Assembly: GCF_014192225.1 (NCBI RefSeq)
Contig: NZ_JACHXS010000020.1
Span: forward strand, 1-48,025
Length of the DNA: 48,025 bases
Source: Pseudoduganella umbonata
GTDB lineage: Bacteria > Pseudomonadota > Gammaproteobacteria > Burkholderiales > Burkholderiaceae_D
Direction: 5' to 3'
The translations under genes were made by a program, and so were the position numbers. This document shows positions 33,665 through 42,489 of the stretch, in pieces. The notes beneath the pieces are model-generated. The model was given only the letters and a program-made list of their open reading frames with translations, was not told the DNA's origin and did not search any database. How positions within the stretch are numbered: the stretch's first letter is position 1; each line of letters opens with the position of its first letter.

Positions 33665-35155
33665 ATGTTCATCAAGCAAAGCATCACCGTGGCGGTGGCA
33701 TCCGCCGTCCTGTTCCTGTCCGGCTGCGCCACCGTCGGCAGCGACTTCACGGCGCCGGCCAACGTGGCCGATGCACACTTCCGCCATGCCCCGCAGGCCG
33801 GCGACGCAGCGGCAAGCATGCCGCAAGGCGTGGATGCCGCGGCAAGCCTGCCGCAGCAGTGGTGGAGCGTGTTCGGCGACGAGACGCTGAACCGGCTGGA
33901 GCGGCAGGCACTGGCCGACAGCCCGACCGTGAAGGCGGCCGCGCAGCGGCTGCTGCAGGCCGAGGCGCAACTGGGCGTCACCCGTGCCAGCGAACGGCCG
34001 CAGCTCAATGTCAGCGCGGGCGTGTCGAACACGCGCACGTCGGCCAATACGGCGCAGGGCATCGCGCTGGGCCGCCGCGCCGTGGCCGGCAATAACTACT
34101 CGATCGGCTCGTCGTTCTCGTACGAAATCGACTTGCTGGGCCGCGTGCGCCGCGCCGTGGAAGCAGCCGACGCGCAGGCGCTGGCCGCGCAGGCCGACCG
34201 CGACGGCGTGATGCTGCTGCTGACGTCGCAGGTCGCGACGACCTACTGGCAACTGCGCGGGCTCGATACGGAGATCGGCATCCTGCGCGGCGCGCTCGAC
34301 ACGCGCCGCGAGACCGAGCAACTGGTGAACGCGCGCTTCGATGCCGGCCTGTCCAATGAACTCGACACGTCGCGCGCGAAGATCGAACGGGCCAATGCCG
34401 AAGCCGACTTGGAAGAGGCCCAGCGCCAGCGCAACACGCTGGAACACGGCCTGGCAGTGCTGCTGGGCGCATCGCCGTCGGCGACGGTGGTGCCGCCCAC
34501 CCCGGGTGCCAGCCTGCCGCAGCCGCCCGCGATTCCCGTCGGCCTGCCGGCCAGCCTGCTGGCGCAGCGCCCCGACCTGGCGCAAAGCGTGGCCACGCTG
34601 AAAGCGGCCAACGCCAATATCGGCGTGGCCGAAGGGGCGCTGTACCCGTCGCTGAGCCTGACCGGCAACTTCGGTTTCGCTTCCGAGAGCCTGTCCGAGA
34701 TCGCCAGGGGCGGTTCGCGCCTGTTCAGCTTCGGCCCGCTGGCCCTGTCGCTGCCGGTGCTGGACGGCGGCCGCAACAAGGCCAACCTGGCCGCGGCGCA
34801 GGCGCGCTACGACGAAGCGGTGGCGAACCACCAGGACAGGCTGCTGACCGCCCTGCGCGAAGTGGAAGATGCGCTGTCGGACGTGCAGCAGCGGCAGCGG
34901 CAGGGCCAGGCCCAGGCGGTGTCGCGCGAAGCGGCGGAGCGCGCCTACCTGGTGGCGCGTGCCCGCTACGAACGCGGCCTGTCGACGTACCTGGACGTGA
35001 CGGACGCGCAGCGCAGCGCGCTGGCCGCCGACCGCGCCGCCGCGCAGATCGACACGCAGCGGCTGCTGGCCGCCGTGTCCGTGGCCCGCGCGCTGGGGGC
35101 CGGCTGGCAGCCGGAAGGCAGGCTGGCCCAGCTGGCACAGGCGCCGCGGCAGTAA
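33665..35155 (+). CDS. Outer-membrane efflux channel, NodT/OprM family lipoprotein
   Basis: TolC-like trimeric channel completing the EmrAB pump. The 496-aa precursor has a lipoprotein signal peptide ending at LSGC, so the mature protein starts with a lipidated cysteine. The two OEP repeats (about 60-270 and 290-480) show the family wording: WWSVFGDETLNRLERQALAD, SYEIDLLGRVRRAVEAAD, LLAQRPDLAQSVATLKAANA and PVLDGGRNKANLAAAQARYD. The ATG at 33665 is preceded by AGAGGT. It is the last gene of the operon, converging on a LysR gene with 3 bp between stop codons. Confidence 0.95.
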   Translation: MFIKQSITVAVASAVLFLSGCATVGSDFTAPANVADAHFRHAPQAGDAAASMPQGVDAAASLPQQWWSVFGDETLNRLERQALADSPTVKAAAQRLLQAEAQLGVTRASERPQLNVSAGVSNTRTSANTAQGIALGRRAVAGNNYSIGSSFSYEIDLLGRVRRAVEAADAQALAAQADRDGVMLLLTSQVATTYWQLRGLDTEIGILRGALDTRRETEQLVNARFDAGLSNELDTSRAKIERANAEADLEEAQRQRNTLEHGLAVLLGASPSATVVPPTPGASLPQPPAIPVGLPASLLAQRPDLAQSVATLKAANANIGVAEGALYPSLSLTGNFGFASESLSEIARGGSRLFSFGPLALSLPVLDGGRNKANLAAAQARYDEAVANHQDRLLTALREVEDALSDVQQRQRQGQAQAVSREAAERAYLVARARYERGLSTYLDVTDAQRSALAADRAAAQIDTQRLLAAVSVARALGAGWQPEGRLAQLAQAPRQ

Positions 35156-35158
35156 CGA

Positions 35159-36079
35159 TCAGCCGGTGTACGGCGTGGTTTGCTCGACCAGCAGGTCGAT
35201 CAGGGCGCGCGCCGCAGGGGACAGCCCGCGGTGCGGCGCGTAGACCAGCGAGAAGGCGCGCGTGCGCCCGCCCAGCGCGGGCAGTACCTGCACCAGCTCG
35301 CCCGCGGCGATGCGTTCGGCGGCCATCAGCTGCGCGCAGATGGCCACGCCGAGGCCTTGCGCCGCCAGCGTGACGACACCCATCACGTCGTCCGACACGG
35401 TGATCGCCGGCGTGGGCAGCCAGTCGACATCCTTGCCGTCGACGCGCAGTTGCCACGGAATCACGCGGCCCGTGCTGGGGCGCACGAAGGCGATGCAGCG
35501 CTGGCGCTCCAGGTCGTCGAAGGTGTCGAGCCGGCCCGCATCTTGTACATAGGCAGGCGAGGCGACGAGGATCATCCGGCCTTCCTCCAGCTTGCGCGCG
35601 ACCATGCTGCTGTCCGGCAGCGGGCCGGAGCGGATCGCCAGGTCGTAGCCTTCGGCAGCCATGTCGACGTTGCGGTTCGTGATGTTCAGTTCGACGTGCA
35701 CGTGCGGATAGCGGCCGGCAAACACGGCCAGTATCGGTGCCAGCCGGCAGTGGGCATAGCTGGTGGGGACGCTGAGGCGCACTCGGCCGGTCAGTTCCTG
35801 GCGCCGCGTGCGGCCGCAGATCGCCTGTTCGGCTTTCTCGACCAGTGCAAAGGCCTGCCGGGTCTCCTCGACGTACTGGCGGCCCGCGTCGGTCAGGCTC
35901 TGGCTGCGCGTCGTGCGGCGCAGCAGCTGCGTATCCAGCCGGGACTCGAGCCGGGCGATGGCCCGGCTCAGAACCGATGGCGTAGTGCCCAGTACCACGG
36001 CGGCGTTGGTGAGCGAGCCTTCGTCGACGACGCGCAGCAATGCTTCCACGTCGGCCAGGTGGTCGAAACGGCGGGCCAT
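35159..36079 (-). CDS. LysR-family regulator divergent from a nitroreductase gene
   Basis: A 306-aa regulator with N-terminal helix-turn-helix (DVEALLRVVDEGSLTNAAVVLGTTPSVLSRAIARLESRLD) and a CrgA/YafC-type effector domain (LTGRVRLSVPTSYAHCRLAPILAVFAGRYP, then YDLAIRSGPLPDSSMVARKL). It is divergent from the oxidoreductase gene at 36196 across 116 bp, so control of that gene is likely. Relatives in this branch sense oxidants, quinones or antimicrobials in several species; the ligand here is not known. The 3' end nearly touches the efflux operon. Confidence 0.92.
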   Translation of the reverse strand: MARRFDHLADVEALLRVVDEGSLTNAAVVLGTTPSVLSRAIARLESRLDTQLLRRTTRSQSLTDAGRQYVEETRQAFALVEKAEQAICGRTRRQELTGRVRLSVPTSYAHCRLAPILAVFAGRYPHVHVELNITNRNVDMAAEGYDLAIRSGPLPDSSMVARKLEEGRMILVASPAYVQDAGRLDTFDDLERQRCIAFVRPSTGRVIPWQLRVDGKDVDWLPTPAITVSDDVMGVVTLAAQGLGVAICAQLMAAERIAAGELVQVLPALGGRTRAFSLVYAPHRGLSPAARALIDLLVEQTTPYTG

Positions 36080-36195
36080 TTTTGCCTTTCAAGAACAATC
36101 GATTTGTCGAAGGGCCAGTTTATCGGCGCTTCGGCGAAAAATACAATGTCTTTACTCCGCCAATTCGCTTGGCCAATCATCAAAAGGAACTACGC

Positions 36196-36831
36196 ATGCC
36201 TTTACTGGAAAAACTGCAGTGGCGCTACGCCACCAAGAAAATGGATCCGAGCCGCCCCGTGGCAGCGGACAAGGTCGAACGCATCATCGAAGCGGCGCGC
36301 CTGGCACCGACCTCGAGTGGCCTGCAGCCTTATGAAATCCTGCTGGTGACGAATGCCGATGTGAAGAAGCGCATCGCCGAAGTGGCATGGAACCAGCAGC
36401 AGGTCGTCGACGGCTCGCACCTGCTGGTGTTCGCCGCATGGGACGACTACACGGCCGAGCGCATCAACCAGATGTTCGATTACACCAACGAAGTGCGCGG
36501 CTTCAGGAACGAAGGCTGGGAAGCCTACCGCCAGCAGTTGCTGGCTACCTATCCACAGCGTGGCGCCGACGTGAACTTCAGCCACACCGCGCGGCAGGCA
36601 TTCCTGGGCCTGGGCGCGGCGCTGATCGCGGCCGCCTTCGAGGAAGTGGACAGCGTGCCGATGGAAGGCTTCGACCCGGCCGCCGTGGACGACATCCTGG
36701 GCCTGCACGCCCGTGGCCTGAAGAGCGTGGCGATGCTGCCGCTGGGCTATCGCGCCGATGCCGGCGACTGGCTGGTGGACCTGCCGAAAGTGCGCCGGCC
36801 GCGCGCGCAGTTCGTGACCGAAGTCGCTTAA
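36196..36831 (+). CDS. NAD(P)H-dependent FMN oxidoreductase, nitroreductase family
   Basis: A 211-aa NfnB/NfsB-like flavoenzyme that reduces quinones or nitro compounds by two-electron transfer. Signatures are the opening LEKLQWRYATKKMDPSRPV, the FMN-contact block AARLAPTSSGLQPYEILLV and the C-terminal LGLHARGLKSVAMLPLGYRA. The ATG at 36196 is preceded by AAAAGGAAC. It is divergent from a LysR regulator of the type that often controls such enzymes. Physiological substrate unknown. Confidence 0.93.
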   Translation: MPLLEKLQWRYATKKMDPSRPVAADKVERIIEAARLAPTSSGLQPYEILLVTNADVKKRIAEVAWNQQQVVDGSHLLVFAAWDDYTAERINQMFDYTNEVRGFRNEGWEAYRQQLLATYPQRGADVNFSHTARQAFLGLGAALIAAAFEEVDSVPMEGFDPAAVDDILGLHARGLKSVAMLPLGYRADAGDWLVDLPKVRRPRAQFVTEVA

Positions 36832-36873
36832 AAAAACAGTGTAGAACACGGGCGGCCGCGGCCGGCGCGCCGT

Positions 36874-37755
36874 TCAGGGCCCGAAGCGCTCCAGCAGGAA
36901 ATCGACGAACGTCGTCAGCTTCGGTGTCGCCCGCCGGTCGCGCGAATACACCAGGTGCATCGGGCGCGGCGCGGGCAGCCATTCCCGCAGCAGCGGGACG
37001 AGCCGGCCGGCGGCGATGTCGTCGGCCAAGATCAGTTCCGCCTGCATCACGATGCCGAAGCCGTTCAGCGCGGCCATCCGCAAGGCGGCCGTACTGTTGG
37101 CGCGGAAGCGTCCCGGCCGCACCAGGCGGCCATCCCGTTCTCCCTTCAGTTTCCACCGCGCCTGCGGCAGCCAGCCGGTGAATTCCAGGCATTCGTGGCG
37201 CGGCAAGTCTTCCGGCGTGCGCGGCGTGCCATGGTTTTCCAGGTACTCCGGCGACGCGCAGATCGCCATCCCGTAGGGCTTCAGCGGCCGTGCCACCAGC
37301 GTGGAATCGGGCAGCGGCCCGATGCGCACGGCGATATCGAAACCTTCTTCCACCAGGTCGACCGTGCGGTCGTTCAGGCTCAGGTCCACTGTCACGTCCG
37401 GATAGCGCGCCAGGTAGTCGGCGATCGCGGGGCTCAGCCACTGCGCGCCGAACGACACCGGTGCCGTGGCCTTGACAAGTCCGCGTGGTGCGGCGCGCAT
37501 CGCTTCGGCCACCGATTCCGCCGCGCCGACCTGCGCCAGGATCGCGCGGCATTGCTCGGCGTAGCGGCGGCCGATTTCCGTCAGCGCCTGGCGGCGCGTG
37601 GTGCGCGTCAGCAGGGCCGCGCCCAGCATCTGTTCGAGCGCCCGGATGTGCTTGCCAACCATCACCGCCGACATCGCACAACGGTGGGCGGCGCCGGCAA
37701 AGCTGCCGGCATCGACGGCGGCAATGAACACTTCCATGCTGCGCAGCTTGTCCAT
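36874..37755 (-). CDS. LysR-family regulator divergent from a short-chain dehydrogenase gene
   Basis: A 293-aa regulator (from the ATG at 37755): helix-turn-helix MEVFIAAVDAGSFAGAAHRCAMSAVMVGKHIRALEQMLG, then the effector domain with RGLVKATAPVSFGAQWLSPAIADYL and FDIAVRIGPLPDSTLVARPL. An ATG at 37785 would add ten residues, and neither start has a clear ribosome binding site. It is divergent from the dehydrogenase gene at 37852. Together with the pair at 35159-36831, this makes two consecutive LysR/oxidoreductase divergent units. Confidence 0.9.
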   Translation of the reverse strand: MDKLRSMEVFIAAVDAGSFAGAAHRCAMSAVMVGKHIRALEQMLGAALLTRTTRRQALTEIGRRYAEQCRAILAQVGAAESVAEAMRAAPRGLVKATAPVSFGAQWLSPAIADYLARYPDVTVDLSLNDRTVDLVEEGFDIAVRIGPLPDSTLVARPLKPYGMAICASPEYLENHGTPRTPEDLPRHECLEFTGWLPQARWKLKGERDGRLVRPGRFRANSTAALRMAALNGFGIVMQAELILADDIAAGRLVPLLREWLPAPRPMHLVYSRDRRATPKLTTFVDFLLERFGP

Positions 37756-37851
37756 TGCGAATCCAGGGTTTGTAATGTCCGTCATGCTAGCGCATTTATT
37801 ATTCCTATGACGCAGAACATACTGGCCGCTCACCTACTATCAGGAGCGGAC

Positions 37852-38451
37852 ATGAAAATCATCGTCATCGGTGCGGCGGGCACCATCGGCAAAGCCGTCG
37901 TCGAAAGGCTGGGACAGCGGCACGACATCATTACCGCAGGACGCGGCAGCGGCCAGGAGCAGGTGGCCATCGAGGATTACGCCAGCGTGCAGGCGCTGTT
38001 CGCCCGCACGGGGCCCGTGGATGGCGTGGTGGTGGCGGCCGGCGCACTGCACCTGGGACCCTTTGCGGAAATGACGCCCGAGCAGTTCCGAATCGGCCTG
38101 GATAGCAAGCTGATGGGGCAGGTGCACGTGGCGCTGGCCGCGCAGCATGCACTCAGCGATGGCGGTTCGATCACGCTGACCTCCGGCATTGACGCCTATC
38201 ACGCGATCCGGCACGGCGCCAACGCCATGGCCGTCAATCTCGGGCTGGAGGGCTTCGTCGCCGGTGCCGCGCTGGACCTGAAGCGGGGCGTGCGCATCAA
38301 CCTCGTGGCGCCGACGGTGCTGACCGAATCGGTGCCGCTGTACGGGCACCTGTTCCCCGGCTTCGAGTCCGCCGACGGCCGGCGCGTCGCGCTGGCCTAC
38401 GAGCGCAGCGTCGACGGCCCGGAAACAGGCAAGGTCTACCGCGTCTACTGA
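37852..38451 (+). CDS. Short-chain dehydrogenase/reductase lacking the YxxxK motif
   Basis: A 199-aa Rossmann-fold protein, shorter than classical SDRs (about 250 aa). The dinucleotide site IIVIGAAGTIGKAVVERL is clear, and the VDGVVVAAGALHLGPFAEMT segment replaces the NNAG motif. In the active-site region, LTSGIDAYHAIRHGANAMAVNL keeps the serine and a tyrosine, but the residue four after the tyrosine is Arg rather than Lys. Enzymes of this short subgroup are widespread and mostly uncharacterised, so catalysis may be altered. CAGGAG lies 6 bases before the ATG. It is probably regulated by the divergent LysR protein. Confidence 0.88.
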   Translation: MKIIVIGAAGTIGKAVVERLGQRHDIITAGRGSGQEQVAIEDYASVQALFARTGPVDGVVVAAGALHLGPFAEMTPEQFRIGLDSKLMGQVHVALAAQHALSDGGSITLTSGIDAYHAIRHGANAMAVNLGLEGFVAGAALDLKRGVRINLVAPTVLTESVPLYGHLFPGFESADGRRVALAYERSVDGPETGKVYRVY

Positions 38452-38625
38452 CGATCCCGGGATGGCGTGTTGCCTGTAGCCTACACGCCATTTGCGATGC
38501 CGCAAATCGGCTTTACTCGGGGAAATTACTGGCCCGTTCCCATGTAACTTCATCGTGTTTCTTCTCGTAAATTCCTGCAACGGTCCTTAACGTTGCTGCA
38601 AAGTTGTAAATTACGGCAAGAAAAT

Positions 38626-38660
38626 AATTTGTAACAGCGATCGGTTGCCCGTAACAAATT
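38626..38660. promoter_or_regulatory. Inverted repeat upstream of the HExxH protein gene
   Basis: AATTTGTAAC (38626-38635) and GTAACAAATT (38651-38660) are complementary at nine of ten positions, 15 bases apart, in an AT-rich 250-bp intergenic region. A TATAGT box follows at 38674-38679. It could be an operator; no matching regulator gene is adjacent. Confidence 0.4.
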
Positions 38661-38703
38661 GCCTTGCGGCATGTATAGTAATTCTTCCCGATGGAGTACT
38701 TTC

Positions 38704-39402
38704 ATGCCGACGCTTTTTCGCCTTCTCGCCCTTGCCCCCGCACTGCTGACCTCCGCCAGTACCTTTGCCGCCCAGCTCACCGCGCTGGAAACCCGCTGGC
38801 TTGCCGCGGCCGCGCCCGTGCTGGACTATGCGAAAACGCTGCGGCTGCCGATCGACATCATCGTGCAGCCGAAGGCCGGCCCGAACGACGTGCCGCTGGC
38901 GATGGGGTTTGCCGACGGCCGTTGCAAGCTGGTGCTGTCGATGCGTGGCAACCCGCATGCGGAAACGATACTGGCCAGCGTGGCCGATGCGCGGCGCGAC
39001 GTGCTGATCGAAGCGATGGCGGCGCATGAGGTCGGCCATTGCTGGCGCTACGCGCAAGGCAGCTGGCATGCGCTGCCGGCCGGGTTCACCGAAGTGGGGC
39101 AGGAAGTGGCCGACAATCCCGCCTTGCTGGAGTTGTCGAAACAGATGCGCGAAACGCGCCGCGAGGAAGGATTCTCGGACCTGGTGGCGCTGGCGTGGAC
39201 ACAGCGGCGCCACCCCGACCAGTATGGCCACGTCTACAACTGGATGCGCAAGGTGCGCGACGACCAGCCGACCGCGCACGGCTCGCACGATACCCGCGCA
39301 TGGCTGCACCTGGCTCCGCACGGCGGCGTGTTCGCCGCCGGTGCCGGGCCGTTCGAACAGGCCACTGCCTTGTGGAGCAAGGGATTGCTCACCCACGAGT
39401 AA
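38704..39402 (+). CDS. Exported protein with an HExxH zinc-peptidase motif
   Basis: A 232-aa protein with a signal peptide of about 22 residues (MPTLFRLLALAPALLTSAST). The motif AAHEVGHCWRYAQGSWHALP places a zincin-type HExxH at H108-H112, with conserved-looking downstream residues (GFTEVGQEVADNPA, GFSDLVALAWTQRRHPDQY) that could give the third ligand (E or D). The family is not one I recognise by name; it resembles small periplasmic metalloprotease-like proteins of betaproteobacteria. GGAG lies 8 bases before the ATG. The AT-rich upstream region carries an inverted repeat at 38626-38660. Confidence 0.78.
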   Translation: MPTLFRLLALAPALLTSASTFAAQLTALETRWLAAAAPVLDYAKTLRLPIDIIVQPKAGPNDVPLAMGFADGRCKLVLSMRGNPHAETILASVADARRDVLIEAMAAHEVGHCWRYAQGSWHALPAGFTEVGQEVADNPALLELSKQMRETRREEGFSDLVALAWTQRRHPDQYGHVYNWMRKVRDDQPTAHGSHDTRAWLHLAPHGGVFAAGAGPFEQATALWSKGLLTHE

Positions 39403-39502
39403 CAAATAGACAACAAATTCCGGTCTGTGTACGGCCGCGCACAGAAGGAAAAGTTGCGGTAGCGTTTAATGGTCCCTGCCAACCATCCTAAGGGGACTTA
39501 TC

Positions 39503-40417
39503 ATGAAAAAAGCCGCATTCATCACGCTGGCCCTGGTCAGCGCATTTGCCACCGCCCAGACCGCGAACAACTCGGCCTACAAGGCGGCACACGACAAGGC
39601 CGAAACCAACTACAAGGCCGCCAAGGAACGCTGCGACAAGCTTAAGGATAATGCCCAGGACGTGTGCGAGGAAGAAGCCAAGGTCGCGCAGGCCCAGGCC
39701 GAACGCGATGCCGTGGCCAAGCACAAGAACACCGGCAACGAACTGCAGCGCGCCGAGCGCAAGCTGGCCGAGGCCAAGTTTGAACTGGCCCAGGAAAAAT
39801 GCGACGACCTGACCGGCGACGCCAAGGATTCCTGCCAGGCCCAGGCCCGTTCGATGAAAGCCAACATGACCGCATCGACGGCCGGCGATGGCCGCACCGC
39901 CGTGCTGGTCGATAACGGTACCGGTGCCGCCGTGGCAGGCACTGGCGCCGCCGTGGCCGGCACTGGCGCCGCCGTAGCGGGCACCGCCGCCGACGTGCGC
40001 GACCGCACCGCTGCCGCCGCCGAGCGCGCGGGCGACCGCACCGCCGCCGCCGTGGACCGTGCCGGCGACCGTACCGCCGCCGCCACCGCGAATGTCCGTG
40101 AAAAAGCGTCCGACCTGGCCGAGAACGCCAAGGAAAAAACCTCCGACATGGCACAAACGGCCCGCGAAAAGACCGCTGGCGCCACCGGCACCGCCCAGGC
40201 TGCGATGTCCGACACGATGATCACCGCGAAGGTGAAGGCCGACATGGCTGCCGACAAGACCGTGAAGGCGATGGATGTGCACGTGGAAACCCAGAAGGGC
40301 GTGGTGATGCTGAGCGGCTTCGTGCCGTCGAAAGCGGAGGCCGAACGTGCCGTCGAACTGGCCAAGGGCGTGCAGGGCGTGACGGACGTGAAGAGCTCCA
40401 TCCAGGTCAAGAAATAA
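39503..40417 (+). CDS. Periplasmic BON-domain protein with Ala-rich repeat region
   Basis: A 304-aa exported protein: signal peptide (MKKAAFITLALVSAFATAQ), then a charged helical region (20-120) with four widely spaced cysteines (ERCDKLKDNAQDVC and EKCDDLTGDAKDSC). A repeat zone follows with three GAAVAGT units and three 11-residue DRTAAA..RAG units (about 142-200). A charged helix comes next, and a C-terminal BON domain (about 236-303; ITAKVKADMAADKTVKAMDV, VVMLSGFVPSKAEAERAVEL). BON domains bind membranes or phospholipid surfaces, and OsmY-like relatives respond to envelope stress. A terminator follows. Confidence 0.88.
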   Translation: MKKAAFITLALVSAFATAQTANNSAYKAAHDKAETNYKAAKERCDKLKDNAQDVCEEEAKVAQAQAERDAVAKHKNTGNELQRAERKLAEAKFELAQEKCDDLTGDAKDSCQAQARSMKANMTASTAGDGRTAVLVDNGTGAAVAGTGAAVAGTGAAVAGTAADVRDRTAAAAERAGDRTAAAVDRAGDRTAAATANVREKASDLAENAKEKTSDMAQTAREKTAGATGTAQAAMSDTMITAKVKADMAADKTVKAMDVHVETQKGVVMLSGFVPSKAEAERAVELAKGVQGVTDVKSSIQVKK

Positions 40418-40445
40418 GCATCGGCGATTACAGCATCTCCGGTCT

Positions 40446-40472
40446 GGCCCGCTTCGCGCGGGCCTTTTTTTT
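40446..40472 (+). terminator. Terminator of the BON-protein gene
   Basis: GGCCCGC-TTCG-CGCGGGCC stem (40446-40464) followed by eight Ts. Textbook rho-independent terminator. Confidence 0.92.
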
Positions 40473-40588
40473 GCGTGCCGCGCCGGGCGGAGCGCACTGC
40501 GTGATACCTGCTATCGCAATTGACGGCTTTGCAGCCAGCCGGAACCTGCCTAAGCTCATTGGTCATTCCAACAACGACGGAGACCCCA

Positions 40589-41542
40589 ATGAAGCTGGCA
40601 CTGATTGCCACCCTGGCCGGCAGCCTGCTGCTGGCCGCCCCTGCCATCGCGCAGGACGGCGCCCCGAAGAAGCCCATGACCATGCGGGACATGACGGCGC
40701 ACCTGGCCGCCAATCCGCCCAGGCCCATCAGCCCTGCCAGCGAAAGTTCGATCCCGCTGTCGTCCGCCGGATCGGCCGGCACCGAAGTGTGGGTGGAAAT
40801 GTTCGGCCACCGCGTGGTGCGCAACGTGACGCAGCCGGCCCTGTATCCGGTGCGCCCCGCACCGGGCAAGGCGAATGGCGCGGCAGTCATCATCGCCCCG
40901 GGTGGTGCCTTCCTGAGTCTGGCATTCGACAACGAAGGCCTGATGGTGGCGAACTATCTCGCCGAACAGGGCGTGACGAGCTTCGTGCTCAAATACCGGC
41001 TCGACACGACACCGGCGGACAGCGGCCAGTTCCTCAAGGTGGTGGGTGAACGCATGCGCGGCGCCGATCCGCGCAGGACGCATCGGGATGCCGCCGAGAG
41101 CCGCGCGATCCCGCTGGCGCAGGAGGACGGCCTGGCCGCGGTGCGCTGGGTGCGCGCCCATGCCGGCGACTATGGCATCGATCCCGCCAGGATCGGCATC
41201 ATGGGCTTTTCCGCCGGCGGCATGACGGCCATGAATGTCGCCACCGCCTACGATGCGGCCAGCCGGCCCGATTTCGTCGGTGTGATCTACGGTGCTTCGC
41301 CGCAGCGGGCCGTGCCGAAGGATGCGCCGCCCGTGTTCGTCGCGGTTGCCGCCGACGATGGCATCATGGCGTATGCGAGCGTGCCGATCTTCGAGGCGTG
41401 GCGTGCGGCCGGCCGGTCCGCCGAACTGCATGTCTACTCCGCCGGGGAGCATGGCTTCAGCATGCGCAATGTGGGTACCAGCGCCGATCACTGGAACGAG
41501 CACTTCGTGCAATGGCTGAAAAGCAGGAAGATCGTTCCCTGA
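40589..41542 (+). CDS. Exported alpha/beta hydrolase (acetyl-esterase type)
   Basis: A 317-aa protein with a signal peptide (MKLALIATLAGSLLLAAPAIA). Catalytic serine S208 lies in GFSAGG; the acid is in VAVAADDGIM and the histidine in SAGEHGFSM. The oxyanion-hole segment is VIIAPGGAFLSLAFDNEG. The wording matches periplasmic BD-FAE/acetyl-xylan-esterase-like hydrolases, so deacetylation of carbohydrate or another small ester is likely; the substrate is unknown. The ATG at 40589 is preceded by GACGGAGACC and opens the signal peptide, so an earlier in-frame ATG at 40520 is rejected. Confidence 0.88.
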   Translation: MKLALIATLAGSLLLAAPAIAQDGAPKKPMTMRDMTAHLAANPPRPISPASESSIPLSSAGSAGTEVWVEMFGHRVVRNVTQPALYPVRPAPGKANGAAVIIAPGGAFLSLAFDNEGLMVANYLAEQGVTSFVLKYRLDTTPADSGQFLKVVGERMRGADPRRTHRDAAESRAIPLAQEDGLAAVRWVRAHAGDYGIDPARIGIMGFSAGGMTAMNVATAYDAASRPDFVGVIYGASPQRAVPKDAPPVFVAVAADDGIMAYASVPIFEAWRAAGRSAELHVYSAGEHGFSMRNVGTSADHWNEHFVQWLKSRKIVP

Positions 41543-41628
41543 CGGCGTCCGGAGCGGCCACGACGCCGCGGGCCGGGGCCTGTCGTGTGGTCATGGCCGG
41601 GCTATACTGGTCATCGGGAGGATGACCA

Positions 41629-42489
41629 ATGATCGATGGAGTAAAACGGGTGGCGGCGTTCTGCGCCGGTGATGCGGGCAGCAGCTTCGGCGGCAATCCC
41701 GCGGGTGTGTGGACCGGTGCGGCGCTGCCGCCGGAGGAGACGATGCGGCAGGTCGCCGCCGAAGTCGGCTATTCGGAGACGGTGTTCGCGGCGCGCGACC
41801 AACCTGACGGGCACTGGCGGGTACGCTACTTCTCGCCCGAATCGGAGGTGCCGTTCTGCGGCCACGCGACGATCGCGCTGGGCGCCGTGCTGGCGCTCGA
41901 ACACGGCGCCGGCACGTTCGCGCTGCAGACCAATCACGCCCGCGTGACGGTCGAAGGCAATGCCGAAGGCGGCACGATTACCGCCAGCCTCGTATCGCCT
42001 GCCGCTACCGGCACAGCGGCCCCGCAGGCGATCGTCGACGAGGCGCTGGCATTGTTCGGCTACACCCGCGCCGATCTCGATGAACGCATTCCGGCGGCGC
42101 TGGCCAACGGCGGTGCCGGCCACCTGATCCTCGCGTTGCGTTCGCGCGCGGCGCTGGCGGCGATGCGCTACGACCTCGCCGCCGGCCGCACGCTGATGCG
42201 GCGCGAAGGCTGGGCCACGATCGCACTGGTGCATGCCGAAACCCCGCAGTATTTTCATGCGCGCAACCCATTCGCCTCCGGCGGTGTCTACGAAGACCCG
42301 GCGACGGGCGCCGCCGCCGCCGCGCTGGCCGGCTACCTGCGCGACAGTGGCTGGCCGGAAACGGCGATCGACATCGTGCAGGGAGAAAACATGGGCGTGC
42401 CGTGCCGACTGCAGGCACGGGCGTTGCCGGGGCACGGGGCGCCGGTCCGCGTCGCCGGCCTGGCGCGGCTGATCGGAGAAGGTGCGTGA
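41629..42489 (+). CDS. PhzF-family isomerase/epimerase-like protein
   Basis: A 286-aa protein of the PhzF (diaminopimelate-epimerase fold) family. Landmarks are the N-terminal GGNPAGVWTGAALPPEETMR, the catalytic glutamate E50 in VGYSETVF, FCGHATIALG and the C-terminal EDPATGAAAAALAGYL. Outside phenazine clusters these are metabolic isomerases of unknown substrate, and no phenazine genes occur here. GGAGG lies 6 bases before the ATG. It overlaps the start of the next gene by one base (TGATG). Confidence 0.92.
   Translation: MIDGVKRVAAFCAGDAGSSFGGNPAGVWTGAALPPEETMRQVAAEVGYSETVFAARDQPDGHWRVRYFSPESEVPFCGHATIALGAVLALEHGAGTFALQTNHARVTVEGNAEGGTITASLVSPAATGTAAPQAIVDEALALFGYTRADLDERIPAALANGGAGHLILALRSRAALAAMRYDLAAGRTLMRREGWATIALVHAETPQYFHARNPFASGGVYEDPATGAAAAALAGYLRDSGWPETAIDIVQGENMGVPCRLQARALPGHGAPVRVAGLARLIGEGA

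Noticed and set aside
41629..42489. Phenazine biosynthesis cluster, suggested by PhzF
   Set aside because: No other phz gene is present; isolated PhzF-like proteins are common metabolic isomerases.
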